DNA from: Prolixibacteraceae bacterium
Lineage (GTDB): Bacteria > Bacteroidota > Bacteroidia > Bacteroidales > Prolixibacteraceae
Length of the DNA stretch: 64,000 bases
Reading direction: 5' to 3'
Assembly: GCA_019720755.1 (NCBI GenBank)
Contig: CP081303.1
Coordinates: 4,088,501-4,152,500, forward strand
A program made the position numbers and the translations under genes. A model generated the notes under the pieces. The model was not told where the DNA came from and made no database searches. It worked only from the letters and a program-made list of their open reading frames with translations. The stretch's first letter is position 1; each line of letters opens with the position of its first letter. Shown here piece by piece: positions 17,159 through 26,379 of this stretch.

Positions 17159-17968
17159 TGTTATTTATACCAACTATGATTTGTTAGAGAACGCTTGTCT
17201 CTTTTCTCTCTAATTGCTTTCATTCCTTTTCTCTCATCTCTTTGGCTAGACCTACGGTTACTCTTTTATAGACTTCGAATAGCTTAGTTCTTTTATTATA
17301 TGTTCGAAGATGACTATAGTTCGCTTAATTCATGAAATGAATCGGTTTCGTTCTTAGAGCATTACTTAGTTTTAATGACTGTAGATATGGTTTATAAACT
17401 TTGTTTGTGTTCGCTCAGAATATTAAAGTTTATGATTCGATGATGATGCGGTCAATTATTCTTTTTCATCTATCCTCGTGTGTCTTTGATTTTTATTATT
17501 CTCAAGATAGAGGAGGATCATTTTAGGATCGATAGTTGAATTATTCCTTACTTCAATCTCATCTTATTGAAATTTTGAGTATTCTAACAGTTAGTTTTTT
17601 CTATATACTCTCTCAATCTTGATAATTGTTTTAATTTTGCATTAGAAAGTAAACGTAGAGACTGTGTTCTGTGTTATTATTTGACTCCTTATGTAGATCT
17701 TTGCTGTTTTTATGAATATATCGTGTTATATAGCGTTTGTTATTTTAGCAATTATATTCTATCTGTTCAACACAAAGAGATCTTGTTTATAGCTGGTTTG
17801 TGTTCTACTTTTTGTTTGTTCTTGAAATATGAACAACAAAAAATATTTCATTATGAAAGAACTTTTACTCCTACCAAGGGGTTTAAATTCTTGTTTAGTA
17901 ATATTGTATGTTCATTGTAACATATCGTTCGTGTAATCATTTTTAAACCTTAAATATATATATCATTA
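17159..17968. other. Long leader or intergenic region before second cold-shock-domain gene
   Basis: No convincing gene is present; a 79-codon open frame at 17681-17920 lacks any recognisable protein character. A perfect TAATTTTG -7 element at 17632-17639 without a good -33 could drive the next gene with a leader of about 320 nt. Confidence 0.4.
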
Positions 17969-18421
17969 ATGGGTAGATCTAAAGAATCGTTTGGCAAAAA
18001 AGAAGTCAGAAATAAACAAGCAAAGAAGCGTAAAGAAAAAGAACAAAGAAAACTTGAGCGTAAAGATACTGTAAAAAAGAGTAGTCTTGATGACATGATT
18101 GCTTGGGTTGATGAGAATGGTGTAATTACTTCAACACCTCCAGATCCGACAAAGAAAACAGAGATTGATATTGAAAGTATTGAAATATCTATTCCTAAAG
18201 CAGAGTTTCGTGTGCAAAATACTGTTCGCACGGGTAAATTAAACTCTTTTGATACCAATAAAGGATTTGGGTTTATTATTGACTCAGATACACGCGAATC
18301 TATCTTTGTTCATATTAATGACTGTGATACTCCTTTAGAACCTGTGGGTTGTAAAGTGGAATTCGAAACAGAAAAAGGTCTTAAAGGTCTAAAAGCGATT
18401 AATGTTAAAAAGATCGGCTAA
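17969..18421 (+). CDS. Cold-shock-domain protein with basic N-terminal extension
   Basis: A 150-residue protein. Residues 1-40 are very basic and helical (MGRSKESFGKKEVRNKQAKK onward). Then comes a conserved linker, SLDDMIAWVDENGVITSTPPDP (start about residue 38), and a C-terminal cold-shock domain (residues 84-150) with KGFGFI and SIFVHI RNA-binding motifs. This arrangement is a widespread Bacteroidota family, often found with RNA helicase genes; it probably works as an RNA chaperone. It is encoded on its own and is followed by two stem-loops. Confidence 0.88.
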   Translation: MGRSKESFGKKEVRNKQAKKRKEKEQRKLERKDTVKKSSLDDMIAWVDENGVITSTPPDPTKKTEIDIESIEISIPKAEFRVQNTVRTGKLNSFDTNKGFGFIIDSDTRESIFVHINDCDTPLEPVGCKVEFETEKGLKGLKAINVKKIG

Positions 18422-18442
18422 ATAGAATAACCATATATCTTA

Positions 18443-18528
18443 TTGGATCTTTATGGTGGTTTGATGCGTATAAAGATCCAATACTATCAATGGGACTCAC
18501 TGCAATACAGTGGATCCCATTTTTTTTG
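18443..18528 (+). terminator. Two consecutive stem-loops with terminator
   Basis: The first stem is 12 bp (TTGGATCTTTAT with ATAAAGATCCAA). The second pairs TGGGA and CACTG with CAGTG and TCCCA, followed by eight T, an efficient terminator for the cold-shock-domain gene. Confidence 0.8.
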
Positions 18529-18579
18529 TGATATAGTCTGGATCAGTAAAATGTAGCATATCCAATATTTCCACAAATT

Positions 18580-18770
18580 ATACCGACATCATCCACATGT
18601 AGGGGCATCCCCTTGTGGGTGCGCTAATATGCGAGAATCGCATATAAATAATCGTATATAACTCATCAATAATGGTTTGTTACACAAACCAAATGGCACC
18701 CACAAGGGGATGCCCCTACGACAAATTGATACATCAAAATCATTTATTTTAAACATGTTGCAGCAACCGT
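18580..18770 (-). repeat. MITE-like inverted-repeat element, copy A
   Basis: The core at 18599-18719 has near-perfect 24-bp terminal inverted repeats beginning GTAGGGGCATCCCCTTGTGG. The inner part has GGTTTGT/ACAAACC and ATGCGA/TCGCAT hairpins. The flanks shared with the other copies are GATGATGTGG-type on one side and an AT-rich module ending in GGTTGCTGCAAC on the other. It codes for nothing. Copy A is inverted relative to copies B, C and D and marks the left border of the restriction locus. Confidence 0.85.
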
Positions 18771-18843
18771 AGATATATTATTGGATACGATGGATTGACA
18801 TACATGGGGTGCTGTGGGGATGTCGATATTATATTGCAATCCT

Positions 18844-19536
18844 CTATAACTTCATCCCACTCATCTGCTCATCAAGTGTTTTCCACAGAGGAATATGTCT
18901 TGCGACCTCTGCCCAGAATGTTTTCGAATGGTCTTTATGGATGGTGTGAGCCAACTCATGTACCAGGATATAGTCTATCAGTTTATATGGCAGTTTCACC
19001 ACATCACTATGGATATGAATGATATTTTTTCCAGAGCAACTGCCCCATCTTTTATCCATTCTCTTTACCACAATTCCAGCATAAGAGAGTCCTGTCTCTT
19101 TGGCCACCTTTTTCATTCTTTGGGTGATCTTCATCTCCGCTTTCTCTTGTATAAATCGATCGATGGCACTTTGGATAAAATATTGTCCGTCTTGATTTTC
19201 GGGGCAACGAATAACAAATCTCGAATGGGTAAACACTACTTCTACTCGCTGGATTGCCACATTCTTCACCACTTCGACATAGTATTTACGACCTAGGTAT
19301 TGCAATCGCGACCCGGTCACGATCTCCTCTACATCGAGGGCCTCCACTAGCTCCAACTTCTCCAATATCCAGCGCGCCTTTTTTAAGATTAGTTTTTCTT
19401 GCAAGGCAGTCGAGATGGCACTCCCTTTCAGGGTCACCCCGATGCCTCTCTCCACACTGATATAGTGTGATTTCAGTGACTCCTCTTCGATAAATCGATA
19501 TTCGATGAGGATCTCTCCGTACTGAACTCTAGGCAT
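18844..19536 (-). CDS. YgjP-like zinc metallopeptidase (DUF45)
   Basis: A 230-residue protein. The C-terminal half has RWGSCSGKNIIHIHSDVVKL and the zinc motif HELAH (His193, Glu194, His197), then HSKTFWAEV, the pattern of the YgjP/WLM (SprT-related) metallopeptidase family. Family members are frequently encoded directly after hsdR in type I restriction loci; their function there is not established, and proteolytic control of the restriction complex has been suggested. The start codon overlaps the end of hsdR by 8 bp, so translation is coupled. Higher GC than the neighbouring core genes, as in hsdR. Confidence 0.88.
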   Translation of the reverse strand: MPRVQYGEILIEYRFIEEESLKSHYISVERGIGVTLKGSAISTALQEKLILKKARWILEKLELVEALDVEEIVTGSRLQYLGRKYYVEVVKNVAIQRVEVVFTHSRFVIRCPENQDGQYFIQSAIDRFIQEKAEMKITQRMKKVAKETGLSYAGIVVKRMDKRWGSCSGKNIIHIHSDVVKLPYKLIDYILVHELAHTIHKDHSKTFWAEVARHIPLWKTLDEQMSGMKL

Positions 19537-22500
19537 GGTCGTTCTTTTCTATGATCTCCACAATCTCTTTTGCTTTTCGTTTTGCTTCCTCTCTCTCCAT
19601 GGAGGTCTTTAGATAACGAGTGATCTTATTGGTCATCTCCTTTTTCACCCGTCCCTTTTTCTGCCAATCGACAATCTTTAGTTCGCCACCAATGAGGTCA
19701 AACACTGTTTGGGTTGCATCCGCTGCATTTTCGCCATAGATCGTCTTCATGGTATTGTATATGGCCACCTCATAAGGTTTGGTAAATCCCAATTGGTCTG
19801 CCTCTTGGTGCTCTTGCGCCATCTCATCCGCCAACTCGTTATAGGCCAATAGCAACTGGGCATCGTCCATCTGCTGTGCCTCTTTCATCTTGATTAGCTC
19901 TTCTAGTCGTTGAGCCAATGGCTTATAGAAGTCTGGATTTCGATCCATTCCCACCCTTACAGTATGTTTCAGGCTATTTCGTTTCTTCAGCTCTTTGGTC
20001 TTATCCGAATCACCACTTAAGCCCTTTTCAAACAGTTTTCTATCGATAATAGCCACTGGAGCCTCCATCACTTCATAAACTCCTTGGCTCTCCAGGTGTT
20101 TGTATATCATCTCCTGAAGCATCTTGCTCTCTTCCTTCGAGACACTTAGTTCTGTGTCGTCGGGGAATGCATTTCGTGCCATATACTTTAACTCATTGAA
20201 CAGTCTAAAGTCTGACTCAAAGCGTCTTGCCTCAGGATTGGGGAGCACAATATTGATCGATCTATTAAACTGCTTCAACAACTCCTTAAATTCATCTCTT
20301 TTATTTAATGGTTCGATATAGTGAAGCGCCTTGTCTAAGAATTTCACTCTTTCGTATTTTCGATCCACCCCGATAGATTGAAAGAACGACACCAACTTGG
20401 TATGACACAGCGAAAGCTTGGGGATCTCTTTATTCAGATTCTTCATCAGATCCTCTACTTTCAGCTCTCCAGAGAATATCTCTAAGGCCTCATTTAGATG
20501 CGATCCAATACCACAATAGTCCATAATAAACCCTGCACTTTTTCCATCTTTCGAACGATTCACCCTAGCGATGGCTTGTAGCAGATTGTGTTCTTTAAGC
20601 GATTTGTCGAGATACAAACAGGAGACAATCGGTGCATCCCATCCGGTTAACAACATATCCGACACAATGATGATGGCTGTGTTGTCGTATTTCTTTGCTC
20701 CTGAAAGCGCTCTTTCCTCCTCTTTGCCAAAGGGCAACTTAAAGAGGTCCGTCTCATTCTTAATATGGTTTGGATCGACCACCCACACGGGTCTTTTGTC
20801 TTTTGGATTCTCTTTGTTCCACTTCAATGTTTCGTAGTACTCCCTTGCAATGGCATCCTCTTTGGGCGATCCCAAGCTAACCACCACTTTGGTCTCAAAA
20901 TGATGTACCCCCTGAGCTTTTAGTTTGGTAAAGATTCGTTGATACTGGATGGCAGCAGGTCTTCCTGAGCATACCAGCATCGCCTTGTGTCCATTGGGGT
21001 ATATCTTTGTTCCATAGTGTTGGAGTACATGTTTGGCAATATCCTCTATTCTTGCTTCAGAAGATTGGTATGCTTTCAGCGCCTCCCCTTTCAGTTTATG
21101 TTTCTTCTCTTCGCTTTCGTCTCCAAACTTCTCTTCAAACTCCTTGTCTAGTGCCTCTCTCTTCACATCCATTCTGGCAATCCCCTCCTCGTAGAATAGT
21201 GCTACGGTGGCCCCATCTTCTACTGCTTGTTTGATAGTGTAGACATCGATATAGTCGGTTCCTCCATAGAACTCCCCCAAAGTGGAGCGCTCCTCTTTAG
21301 ATATTGGGGTTCCCGTAAAAGCGACAAACTTTGCTTTGGGCAACACACTACGCATAAATGCAGCCAAAAATCCGTATTGACTACGGTGGGCTTCATCTAC
21401 AAGGACATAGAGATTCTCTTTCATCAAAAGAGGCTTTATCTCTTCTACCACCTTCTCTTTATCGTACCACTTATCATTGATCTTTATTTTGGTGACTATT
21501 GTTAAGGTGTTCCCTTCTACGGTTCGTTTTGTTTTAATTCGCTCTTCTTTATTGTCCTCTTCTTCTTCTTCTTCCTCTTCTTTGCTCTTTTGGGGCTTCA
21601 CTTTTGGAGGCTTCGAATTTTTACCTATCTCTACTTCATTCTCCTGAAACTTCTGTAGGGTGGAGGTAATGATTCCCCCATAGGTGTTGCGTAGTTTCTC
21701 CTCTAGGTCGGCTACGGAGTTGGCTTTCGATACATTCTTAAAGCCAATATTGTTTAGCGTGTCATGAATCTGTCCATCTAGCTCATTGCGATCGGTAAGA
21801 ATCAAGATCGTTGGGTTCTCAAAACCATACTCTGGGGCTTGGAGTTTGCGTGCGACATAGGCCATCGTGATCGACTTACCCGAACCTTGTGTATGCCATA
21901 CAACCCCTCCCTTGCCTGTTTGCAATTTCGCGATGGTTTTGTTTGTGGCCCTTATCTGATGGTAGCGAGGTAGCTTCTTGATGGTATGCCCTTTTTCGAG
22001 CTCAAACAGTACGAAGTGGCGTATGATCTCTAGAAAATGATGCTTCTCAAACAATGCAGCCAATAGAATAGATTGAGGGGATGCTTCCTCGTCTATAAAA
22101 GGAAGTGTTTCGTCCTCACTCTTTTTATATAGCGAATAGAACTTTTGAGGCGCTGAGATGGCACCATATCGAGCATCCACACCACACAGTCCACAACATA
22201 TTTGGTTGAAATGAAACAGTCGTTCTGAGTTCTTTTGATAGTATGCCAAATCTTCGTATGCCTTATCCCAAGCTTTCCCTGTCGACGACGACTTACACTC
22301 GATCACTGCCAGAGGAAGTCCATTGACATAGACCATAATATCAGGAATGGAGTTCTCTCCCTTCCCTTTAAACTTCATCTGGTTTACCACCAAGAAGTCG
22401 TTTCTCTCTGGCTGAAGATAGTCGAGATAGTGAATGGTTCGAAACTCCTCTTTGCCATCAAAAACCTGAACCACATCGAAACCATGGCGAAGCAGATGCC

Positions 22501-22756
22501 ACACCTTTTGATTGATCTCCATCAACGAAGCCCCATCCACGCTAGTGATTTCAGAATATGCCTTATACATATTTTCATCACTTAGCCATGGATTGATCTT
22601 TTTAATCGCTTTTTTCAGACGATCATGCAGTACAACTTGGGTGATATCACCACCACGTTCGTCTCGCTTCGAACCATCATAATATTCGTAGCCCATCTGT
22701 TGAAACAGGTCGATGGCTGGCTTTTCACAATATATAAATTCGGGTTGTTGGCTCAT
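19529..22756 (-). CDS. hsdR: Type I restriction endonuclease, R subunit
   Basis: A 1075-residue protein. The N-terminal nuclease domain has the PD-(D/E)xK-type motif DIMVYVNGLPLAVIECKSS. A superfamily 2 motor follows: Walker A in HTQGSGKSITM, the DEAH-like box VDEAHRSQYG and motif III AFTGTPI. The C-terminal helical domain docks on the methylase. HsdR translocates DNA and cuts far from the recognition site when both strands are unmethylated. An acidic/basic low-complexity segment (near residues 385-415, a run of eight Glu) is inserted between motifs Ib and II. It is transcribed after hsdM, hsdS and a mini AlbA_2 gene. Confidence 0.96.
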   Translation of the reverse strand: MSQQPEFIYCEKPAIDLFQQMGYEYYDGSKRDERGGDITQVVLHDRLKKAIKKINPWLSDENMYKAYSEITSVDGASLMEINQKVWHLLRHGFDVVQVFDGKEEFRTIHYLDYLQPERNDFLVVNQMKFKGKGENSIPDIMVYVNGLPLAVIECKSSSTGKAWDKAYEDLAYYQKNSERLFHFNQICCGLCGVDARYGAISAPQKFYSLYKKSEDETLPFIDEEASPQSILLAALFEKHHFLEIIRHFVLFELEKGHTIKKLPRYHQIRATNKTIAKLQTGKGGVVWHTQGSGKSITMAYVARKLQAPEYGFENPTILILTDRNELDGQIHDTLNNIGFKNVSKANSVADLEEKLRNTYGGIITSTLQKFQENEVEIGKNSKPPKVKPQKSKEEEEEEEEDNKEERIKTKRTVEGNTLTIVTKIKINDKWYDKEKVVEEIKPLLMKENLYVLVDEAHRSQYGFLAAFMRSVLPKAKFVAFTGTPISKEERSTLGEFYGGTDYIDVYTIKQAVEDGATVALFYEEGIARMDVKREALDKEFEEKFGDESEEKKHKLKGEALKAYQSSEARIEDIAKHVLQHYGTKIYPNGHKAMLVCSGRPAAIQYQRIFTKLKAQGVHHFETKVVVSLGSPKEDAIAREYYETLKWNKENPKDKRPVWVVDPNHIKNETDLFKLPFGKEEERALSGAKKYDNTAIIIVSDMLLTGWDAPIVSCLYLDKSLKEHNLLQAIARVNRSKDGKSAGFIMDYCGIGSHLNEALEIFSGELKVEDLMKNLNKEIPKLSLCHTKLVSFFQSIGVDRKYERVKFLDKALHYIEPLNKRDEFKELLKQFNRSINIVLPNPEARRFESDFRLFNELKYMARNAFPDDTELSVSKEESKMLQEMIYKHLESQGVYEVMEAPVAIIDRKLFEKGLSGDSDKTKELKKRNSLKHTVRVGMDRNPDFYKPLAQRLEELIKMKEAQQMDDAQLLLAYNELADEMAQEHQEADQLGFTKPYEVAIYNTMKTIYGENAADATQTVFDLIGGELKIVDWQKKGRVKKEMTNKITRYLKTSMEREEAKRKAKEIVEIIEKNDHA

Positions 22757-22777
22757 AATGATATTCTAGACTCTAAT

Positions 22778-22814
22778 TATTGGACATTTATCGGACATTT
22801 TATTGGACACTTTA
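22778..22814 (-). repeat. Three 12-13-bp tandem repeats before hsdR
   Basis: Three direct copies of a TRGGACAYTTTA-like unit (minus strand: TGTCCRATA core) lie in the 68-bp gap between the mini AlbA_2 gene and hsdR. A fourth, diverged and inverted half-copy (GTCCGATA) is at 22834. They may be remains of the longer coding sequence that once followed the AlbA_2 gene. Confidence 0.5.
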
Positions 22815-22824
22815 CTGTTATTTA

Positions 22825-23136
22825 TCAACTTTTGTCCGATAACTCATACTTAGTTCCTTTTTTTTCTCCAATCTTATTTACTACACCTTCCTTAATTAGC
22901 TTATCTAGGGACCTTTTTAGCTTTTTTTCGTGAATCTCAACACCTATTCTCTGGTGAATATCAGATTTTGAATGGTTGGGATCTGGTAAAACCTTATCAT
23001 CCTCTATTCCAATATGGATTTCACCACCAGTAGCATTAGCAAAAGCAACACAGACTTTTGCTAACTCATCCCAATCGGCTGTTTTACCTTGGACAAGTTT
23101 TAAGGACTTCCTATCGAATATACTATTTTCTTCCAT
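22825..23136 (-). CDS. Mini AlbA_2 (Schlafen-type)/winged-helix protein
   Basis: A 103-residue protein. The N-terminal part, LVQGKTADWDELAKVCVAFANATGGEIHIGIED, is the AlbA_2 (divergent AAA-4/Schlafen) nucleic-acid-binding signature. After residue 55 it goes straight into a winged-helix-like segment (LKRSLDKLIKEGVVNKIGEKKGTKYEL). Usual AlbA_2 proteins of this layout have 400-550 residues, so most of the middle is missing. It is either an internally deleted remnant or a genuine short form. Such genes often sit between hsdS and hsdR and may act as regulators. It starts 20 bp after hsdS. Confidence 0.65.
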   Translation of the reverse strand: MEENSIFDRKSLKLVQGKTADWDELAKVCVAFANATGGEIHIGIEDDKVLPDPNHSKSDIHQRIGVEIHEKKLKRSLDKLIKEGVVNKIGEKKGTKYELSDKS

Positions 23137-23156
23137 GACTAGCCTTTTAAATTGGG

Positions 23157-24446
23157 TTATGCCTTAGTTCTAATTTTACCAGTTAATAATTGCTGCATCA
23201 AGCCTCTCTTTAATTCACTATATCTATCTCTCTTCTCTTTTAATATATCTATCTTTTCGTCTATAGTCGATAAAATATCCGCAATTTGTTGTTGCTCTGC
23301 CAATGGTGGAAAAGGAATTTTAATACCTAGAAAATCACCATTTCTTATGTGTACTTGTGTACTTCCAACCATTATAGAATTCATAATAGATCTATAATAT
23401 TGACTATTGGAATATTGAATAATAAAACCTTTATTCAATTCTTTGTTTAGTTTAATACCATATACTCCTTGTGCAAGAATATATCTTGTGTCTTCAAAAT
23501 ACTGAACCATATACCCTATTGAAGGACCTGAGGGAACTAAGTCTCTAAGAGTTGTTATAATATAACTATTATCAACAATATAGTTTTGGTTGTTTAAAGT
23601 AAAACTATTAGTGCATAATATTGGTTTTTTTTTGTCAATCTTAAGAACCCCACCTCTAGTAATAGATTTCTTTGGAATAACAGGAAAACCATTTGTCTCA
23701 ACAAAATCAGTTGGACGTAGACTTGCTCCTCCTTTAATTTCATTAACAAAATCATTAAGCTTTCTTACTTCCCAAGAAATAGGGATGGGGCCAAGGGGGG
23801 AGTCTTTAAACTCGGTATGTCCGATTCCTTTAGTTAGGAGCTTTTGCATAACCCCTTTTTTTAGTTGTTGGGTCTGTGCAATTTGATCCTCTATGCTATC
23901 TAACTTTTCGTCCACCGTCCCTAAAATCTCTGCAATCCTCTTTTGCTCTGCCAACGGTGGAAGTGGAATTTGTAATGAATCAATTATTTGTTTACTTAGG
24001 TTCGGCTGACCTGATCCTTGACTAAAACTTAATATTTTTTTATTTGATATAGATAATTGATAGTATAGGTAATTCAATTCTTGTCTAGATGATATGTTCT
24101 CAATAGCTAAAACTGCTTGATTTGAACTTGCTTTACACCTTAATATTCCAATTTTACCAGCAGTAGCACCATATAAAGCTACAAGTATACTATTTGGATT
24201 AATAGGTCTTGCAGATGTTTCAACTAGTGCGATATTTGTTATTTTTTCTTCTGTTCTAATTATATTTCTATTATCTACTTCTCCTGATTTTACCCAAGGA
24301 ATTGTACCATTTCTATAGTATTTATCCTTGGCTCTATTCGGTGTTCCTCCTGCAAAAGATCTTGTAATTTCTCCTAACTTCTTCACCTCCCACTCTTCAG
24401 GGATCTCTCCTATCGGAGTCTTTTTCATTTTATATTTTGTGGTCAT
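23157..24446 (-). CDS. hsdS: Type I restriction-modification specificity subunit
   Basis: A 429-residue protein with two target-recognition domains. Each is followed by the conserved helical spacer PLPPLAEQKRIAEILGTVDEK (residues about 165-185) or PFPPLAEQQQIADILSTIDEK (about 380-400). The half-repeat is clear: GEIPEEWEVKKLGEI and GPIPISWEVRKLNDF open the two halves. It sets the bipartite DNA target of both the methylase and the nuclease. The gene is visibly more AT-rich than hsdM and hsdR on its sides, which fits replacement of recognition domains by recombination. Confidence 0.95.
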   Translation of the reverse strand: MTTKYKMKKTPIGEIPEEWEVKKLGEITRSFAGGTPNRAKDKYYRNGTIPWVKSGEVDNRNIIRTEEKITNIALVETSARPINPNSILVALYGATAGKIGILRCKASSNQAVLAIENISSRQELNYLYYQLSISNKKILSFSQGSGQPNLSKQIIDSLQIPLPPLAEQKRIAEILGTVDEKLDSIEDQIAQTQQLKKGVMQKLLTKGIGHTEFKDSPLGPIPISWEVRKLNDFVNEIKGGASLRPTDFVETNGFPVIPKKSITRGGVLKIDKKKPILCTNSFTLNNQNYIVDNSYIITTLRDLVPSGPSIGYMVQYFEDTRYILAQGVYGIKLNKELNKGFIIQYSNSQYYRSIMNSIMVGSTQVHIRNGDFLGIKIPFPPLAEQQQIADILSTIDEKIDILKEKRDRYSELKRGLMQQLLTGKIRTKA

Positions 24447-24785
24447 TGCTTCTTTTTTTTAGTTCTTTCGAAGTCATTTCGATCTGATTTACAAAATCTC
24501 ACTCTACCTGTTACCCTATTTGGGGTCTTCTCTTTATAGAGAAGGGGTGTGTGAAGGACGTTTCGACAATTTGTTTATGACTACCTGTCCCCATTATGGT
24601 CTAGGATATTTCTATTGATCCACAACAAAAAACGATTTAGCTATTCCAACCAATCTTTAAGAGATTGGTCGGTTTGGTATAAAAATCGGAAATTCCGATT
24701 TTTCTTATTGCGGTCTTCTTTTCGAAATAAGTCTCTATTTTGACCTTGCCATCCTCTGTTTGGTAGATTGAGTTTTGGTCGTTTA
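24447..24785. other. Gap between hsdM and hsdS
   Basis: 339 bp without a recognisable gene, unusual for type I loci, where hsdM and hsdS normally abut or overlap. It holds two inverted repeats: ACCAATCT/AGATTGGT at 24650-24671 and the terminator-like palindrome listed separately. It may be the scar of a lost gene. Confidence 0.5.
24681..24703 (-). terminator. Terminator-like palindrome after hsdM
   Basis: A perfect inverted repeat (AAAAATCGGAA with TTCCGATTTTT around one central base), A/T-rich at its outer ends as in bidirectional terminators. It lies 83 bp downstream of hsdM and would limit expression of hsdS and hsdR. The loop is very short, so a protein-binding site is an alternative. 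Confidence 0.5.
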
Positions 24786-26348
24786 TCACAGTCCGAGTTC
24801 GTTCAAAAAACTTTGCAATTTGCTGTCTATCTCTTTTTCACGTCTCTCCACCTCTGCAATTTGTGTACGCACAAGAGCCAAATCGACGATCTCCTCTGGC
24901 TCCGAAGTATCGATATATCGGGAGATATTCAGGTTGTAGTCGTTCTCTGCAATCTCTGCGAGATCCACCACACGCATATATTTGTCGACATCCTCTGCTT
25001 GGTCGTAGGCAGATACAATCTTGTCAATATGCTTGTCCAACAGTTCGTTCTGATTTTTCCCCTCCTTGTAGTCGTTGCTTGCATCGATAATGGTGATCTT
25101 GCCTCTCTGTGCTTCAGACTTTTGTTTGTTGAGGATCCACACACTGGCAGGAATGCCTGTATTGTAGAATAGCGCTGAGGGAAGTCCCACGATGGCTTCT
25201 ACCAAGTCGGCCTCAATCAACCCTTTACGTATTTTGGCTTCCGACGATCCACGGAACAGCGTACCGTGAGGAAGCACCACACCAGCTTTTCCATCCTGTT
25301 TTAGAACGGCCACCATATGTTGCAAGAAAGCCAAATCGGCATAGCCACGAGGTGGCACCCCAAAGGCCAAGCGTCCATATTCGTCTCTCACGACTTTGGC
25401 ATAGTTGGGAGTTATCTTCTTCTCTTTCCCATTCTTATCCACCTTTGTTTCGATATTCGACTCTGCAGGAGCCCACCACTCTTTCATCGAGAAAGGGGGA
25501 TTGGCAATCACTCGGTCGAACAACTCCAACTCATTCCGATCGTCTTTGTGTTTCGGATCGTTGAGGGTATCCCCCTTTTGTATGTTGGCATCTTGGAAAT
25601 TGTGAAGAATCATATTCAACTTTCCAATGGCCCATGTATTTAGATTCTTCTCCTGGCCAAAGAGCGACACATTGATGTGGTTGCCCTCCATGCCCTCCTT
25701 CTGCTTGGCAATATATCGGGCACTCTCAATCAACATACCCCCCGAACCACAGGTGGGGTCGTACACCTTATTTTTTGGTTGAGGTTTAATCAGGTTGACA
25801 ATCAACTTCACCACGCCACGAGGAGTATAGAACTCGCCCCCTTTTTTTCCCGCATCGTCAGCAAACTGCTTGATCAGAAACTCATAGGCATCTCCAAGAA
25901 GGTCGCTTGTCTCCAAATGGCTGTTTGCCAGAGAGTGTTTGTTGAAGTGTGAAAGCAGACGTTTCAGTAGGTCGTCCGACAACTTTTCGGTATCTCCAAA
26001 CTTGGTGGCAGTCATCACCCCCTCTAGTGCATCGTTCTGCTCTTCGATGGCAGCAAAGGCTTTATCTAGCTCCTGCCCCACCTTCTCTGTATGCTTTTTG
26101 AGGTTCTCCCATCTGGCACAGGTTGGAAGCTGAAAATAGTTTTCGTCTTCGGCATCCTCTCTATCGACTCCTTCTCTCTCCATTCTTTCGGATACCTCCT
26201 CTTCGAAACGGTCGTTAGAACGTTTGAGGAATAGAAGACCAAAGATGTAGTTTTTGAAATCGGAAGAGTCGATACTTCCACGTAATATATTGGCTGATTC
26301 CCAAAGCCAGCTCTCTAGCTCGTTCAGGGTGAGTTTATTATTTGTCAT
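24786..26348 (-). CDS. hsdM: Type I restriction-modification methylase subunit
   Basis: A 520-residue N6-adenine methyltransferase. Helical N-terminal domain (MTNNKLTLNELESWLWESAN onward), the SAM-binding motif DPTCGSGGML, the catalytic motif NPPF (RVIANPPFSMKEWW), then GVVLPHGTLFRGSSEAKIR. The C-terminal coiled segment (VRTQIAEVERREKEIDSKL) docks with the specificity subunit. It methylates adenine in the host's target sites and is the first gene of the locus. GC content and codon use are visibly higher than in the surrounding core genes, a sign of transfer. Confidence 0.96.
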   Translation of the reverse strand: MTNNKLTLNELESWLWESANILRGSIDSSDFKNYIFGLLFLKRSNDRFEEEVSERMEREGVDREDAEDENYFQLPTCARWENLKKHTEKVGQELDKAFAAIEEQNDALEGVMTATKFGDTEKLSDDLLKRLLSHFNKHSLANSHLETSDLLGDAYEFLIKQFADDAGKKGGEFYTPRGVVKLIVNLIKPQPKNKVYDPTCGSGGMLIESARYIAKQKEGMEGNHINVSLFGQEKNLNTWAIGKLNMILHNFQDANIQKGDTLNDPKHKDDRNELELFDRVIANPPFSMKEWWAPAESNIETKVDKNGKEKKITPNYAKVVRDEYGRLAFGVPPRGYADLAFLQHMVAVLKQDGKAGVVLPHGTLFRGSSEAKIRKGLIEADLVEAIVGLPSALFYNTGIPASVWILNKQKSEAQRGKITIIDASNDYKEGKNQNELLDKHIDKIVSAYDQAEDVDKYMRVVDLAEIAENDYNLNISRYIDTSEPEEIVDLALVRTQIAEVERREKEIDSKLQSFLNELGL

Positions 26349-26360
26349 GAGTCTGTTCTA

Positions 26361-26379
26361 TGTTGTAACAACAAATTTA
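26361..26379 (-). promoter_or_regulatory. Promoter/operator region of hsdM
   Basis: On the minus strand TAAATTTG (26372-26379) is a perfect -7 element; no good -33 match is seen. Between it and the hsdM start lies TGTTGTAACAACA (26361-26373), a 13-bp inverted repeat that overlaps the expected transcription start and could be an operator. Confidence 0.4.

Noticed and set aside
17681-17920. 79-codon open frame between the two cold-shock genes
   Set aside because: Cys/Phe/Tyr-rich translation without family resemblance, located in a probable long leader; treated as chance.
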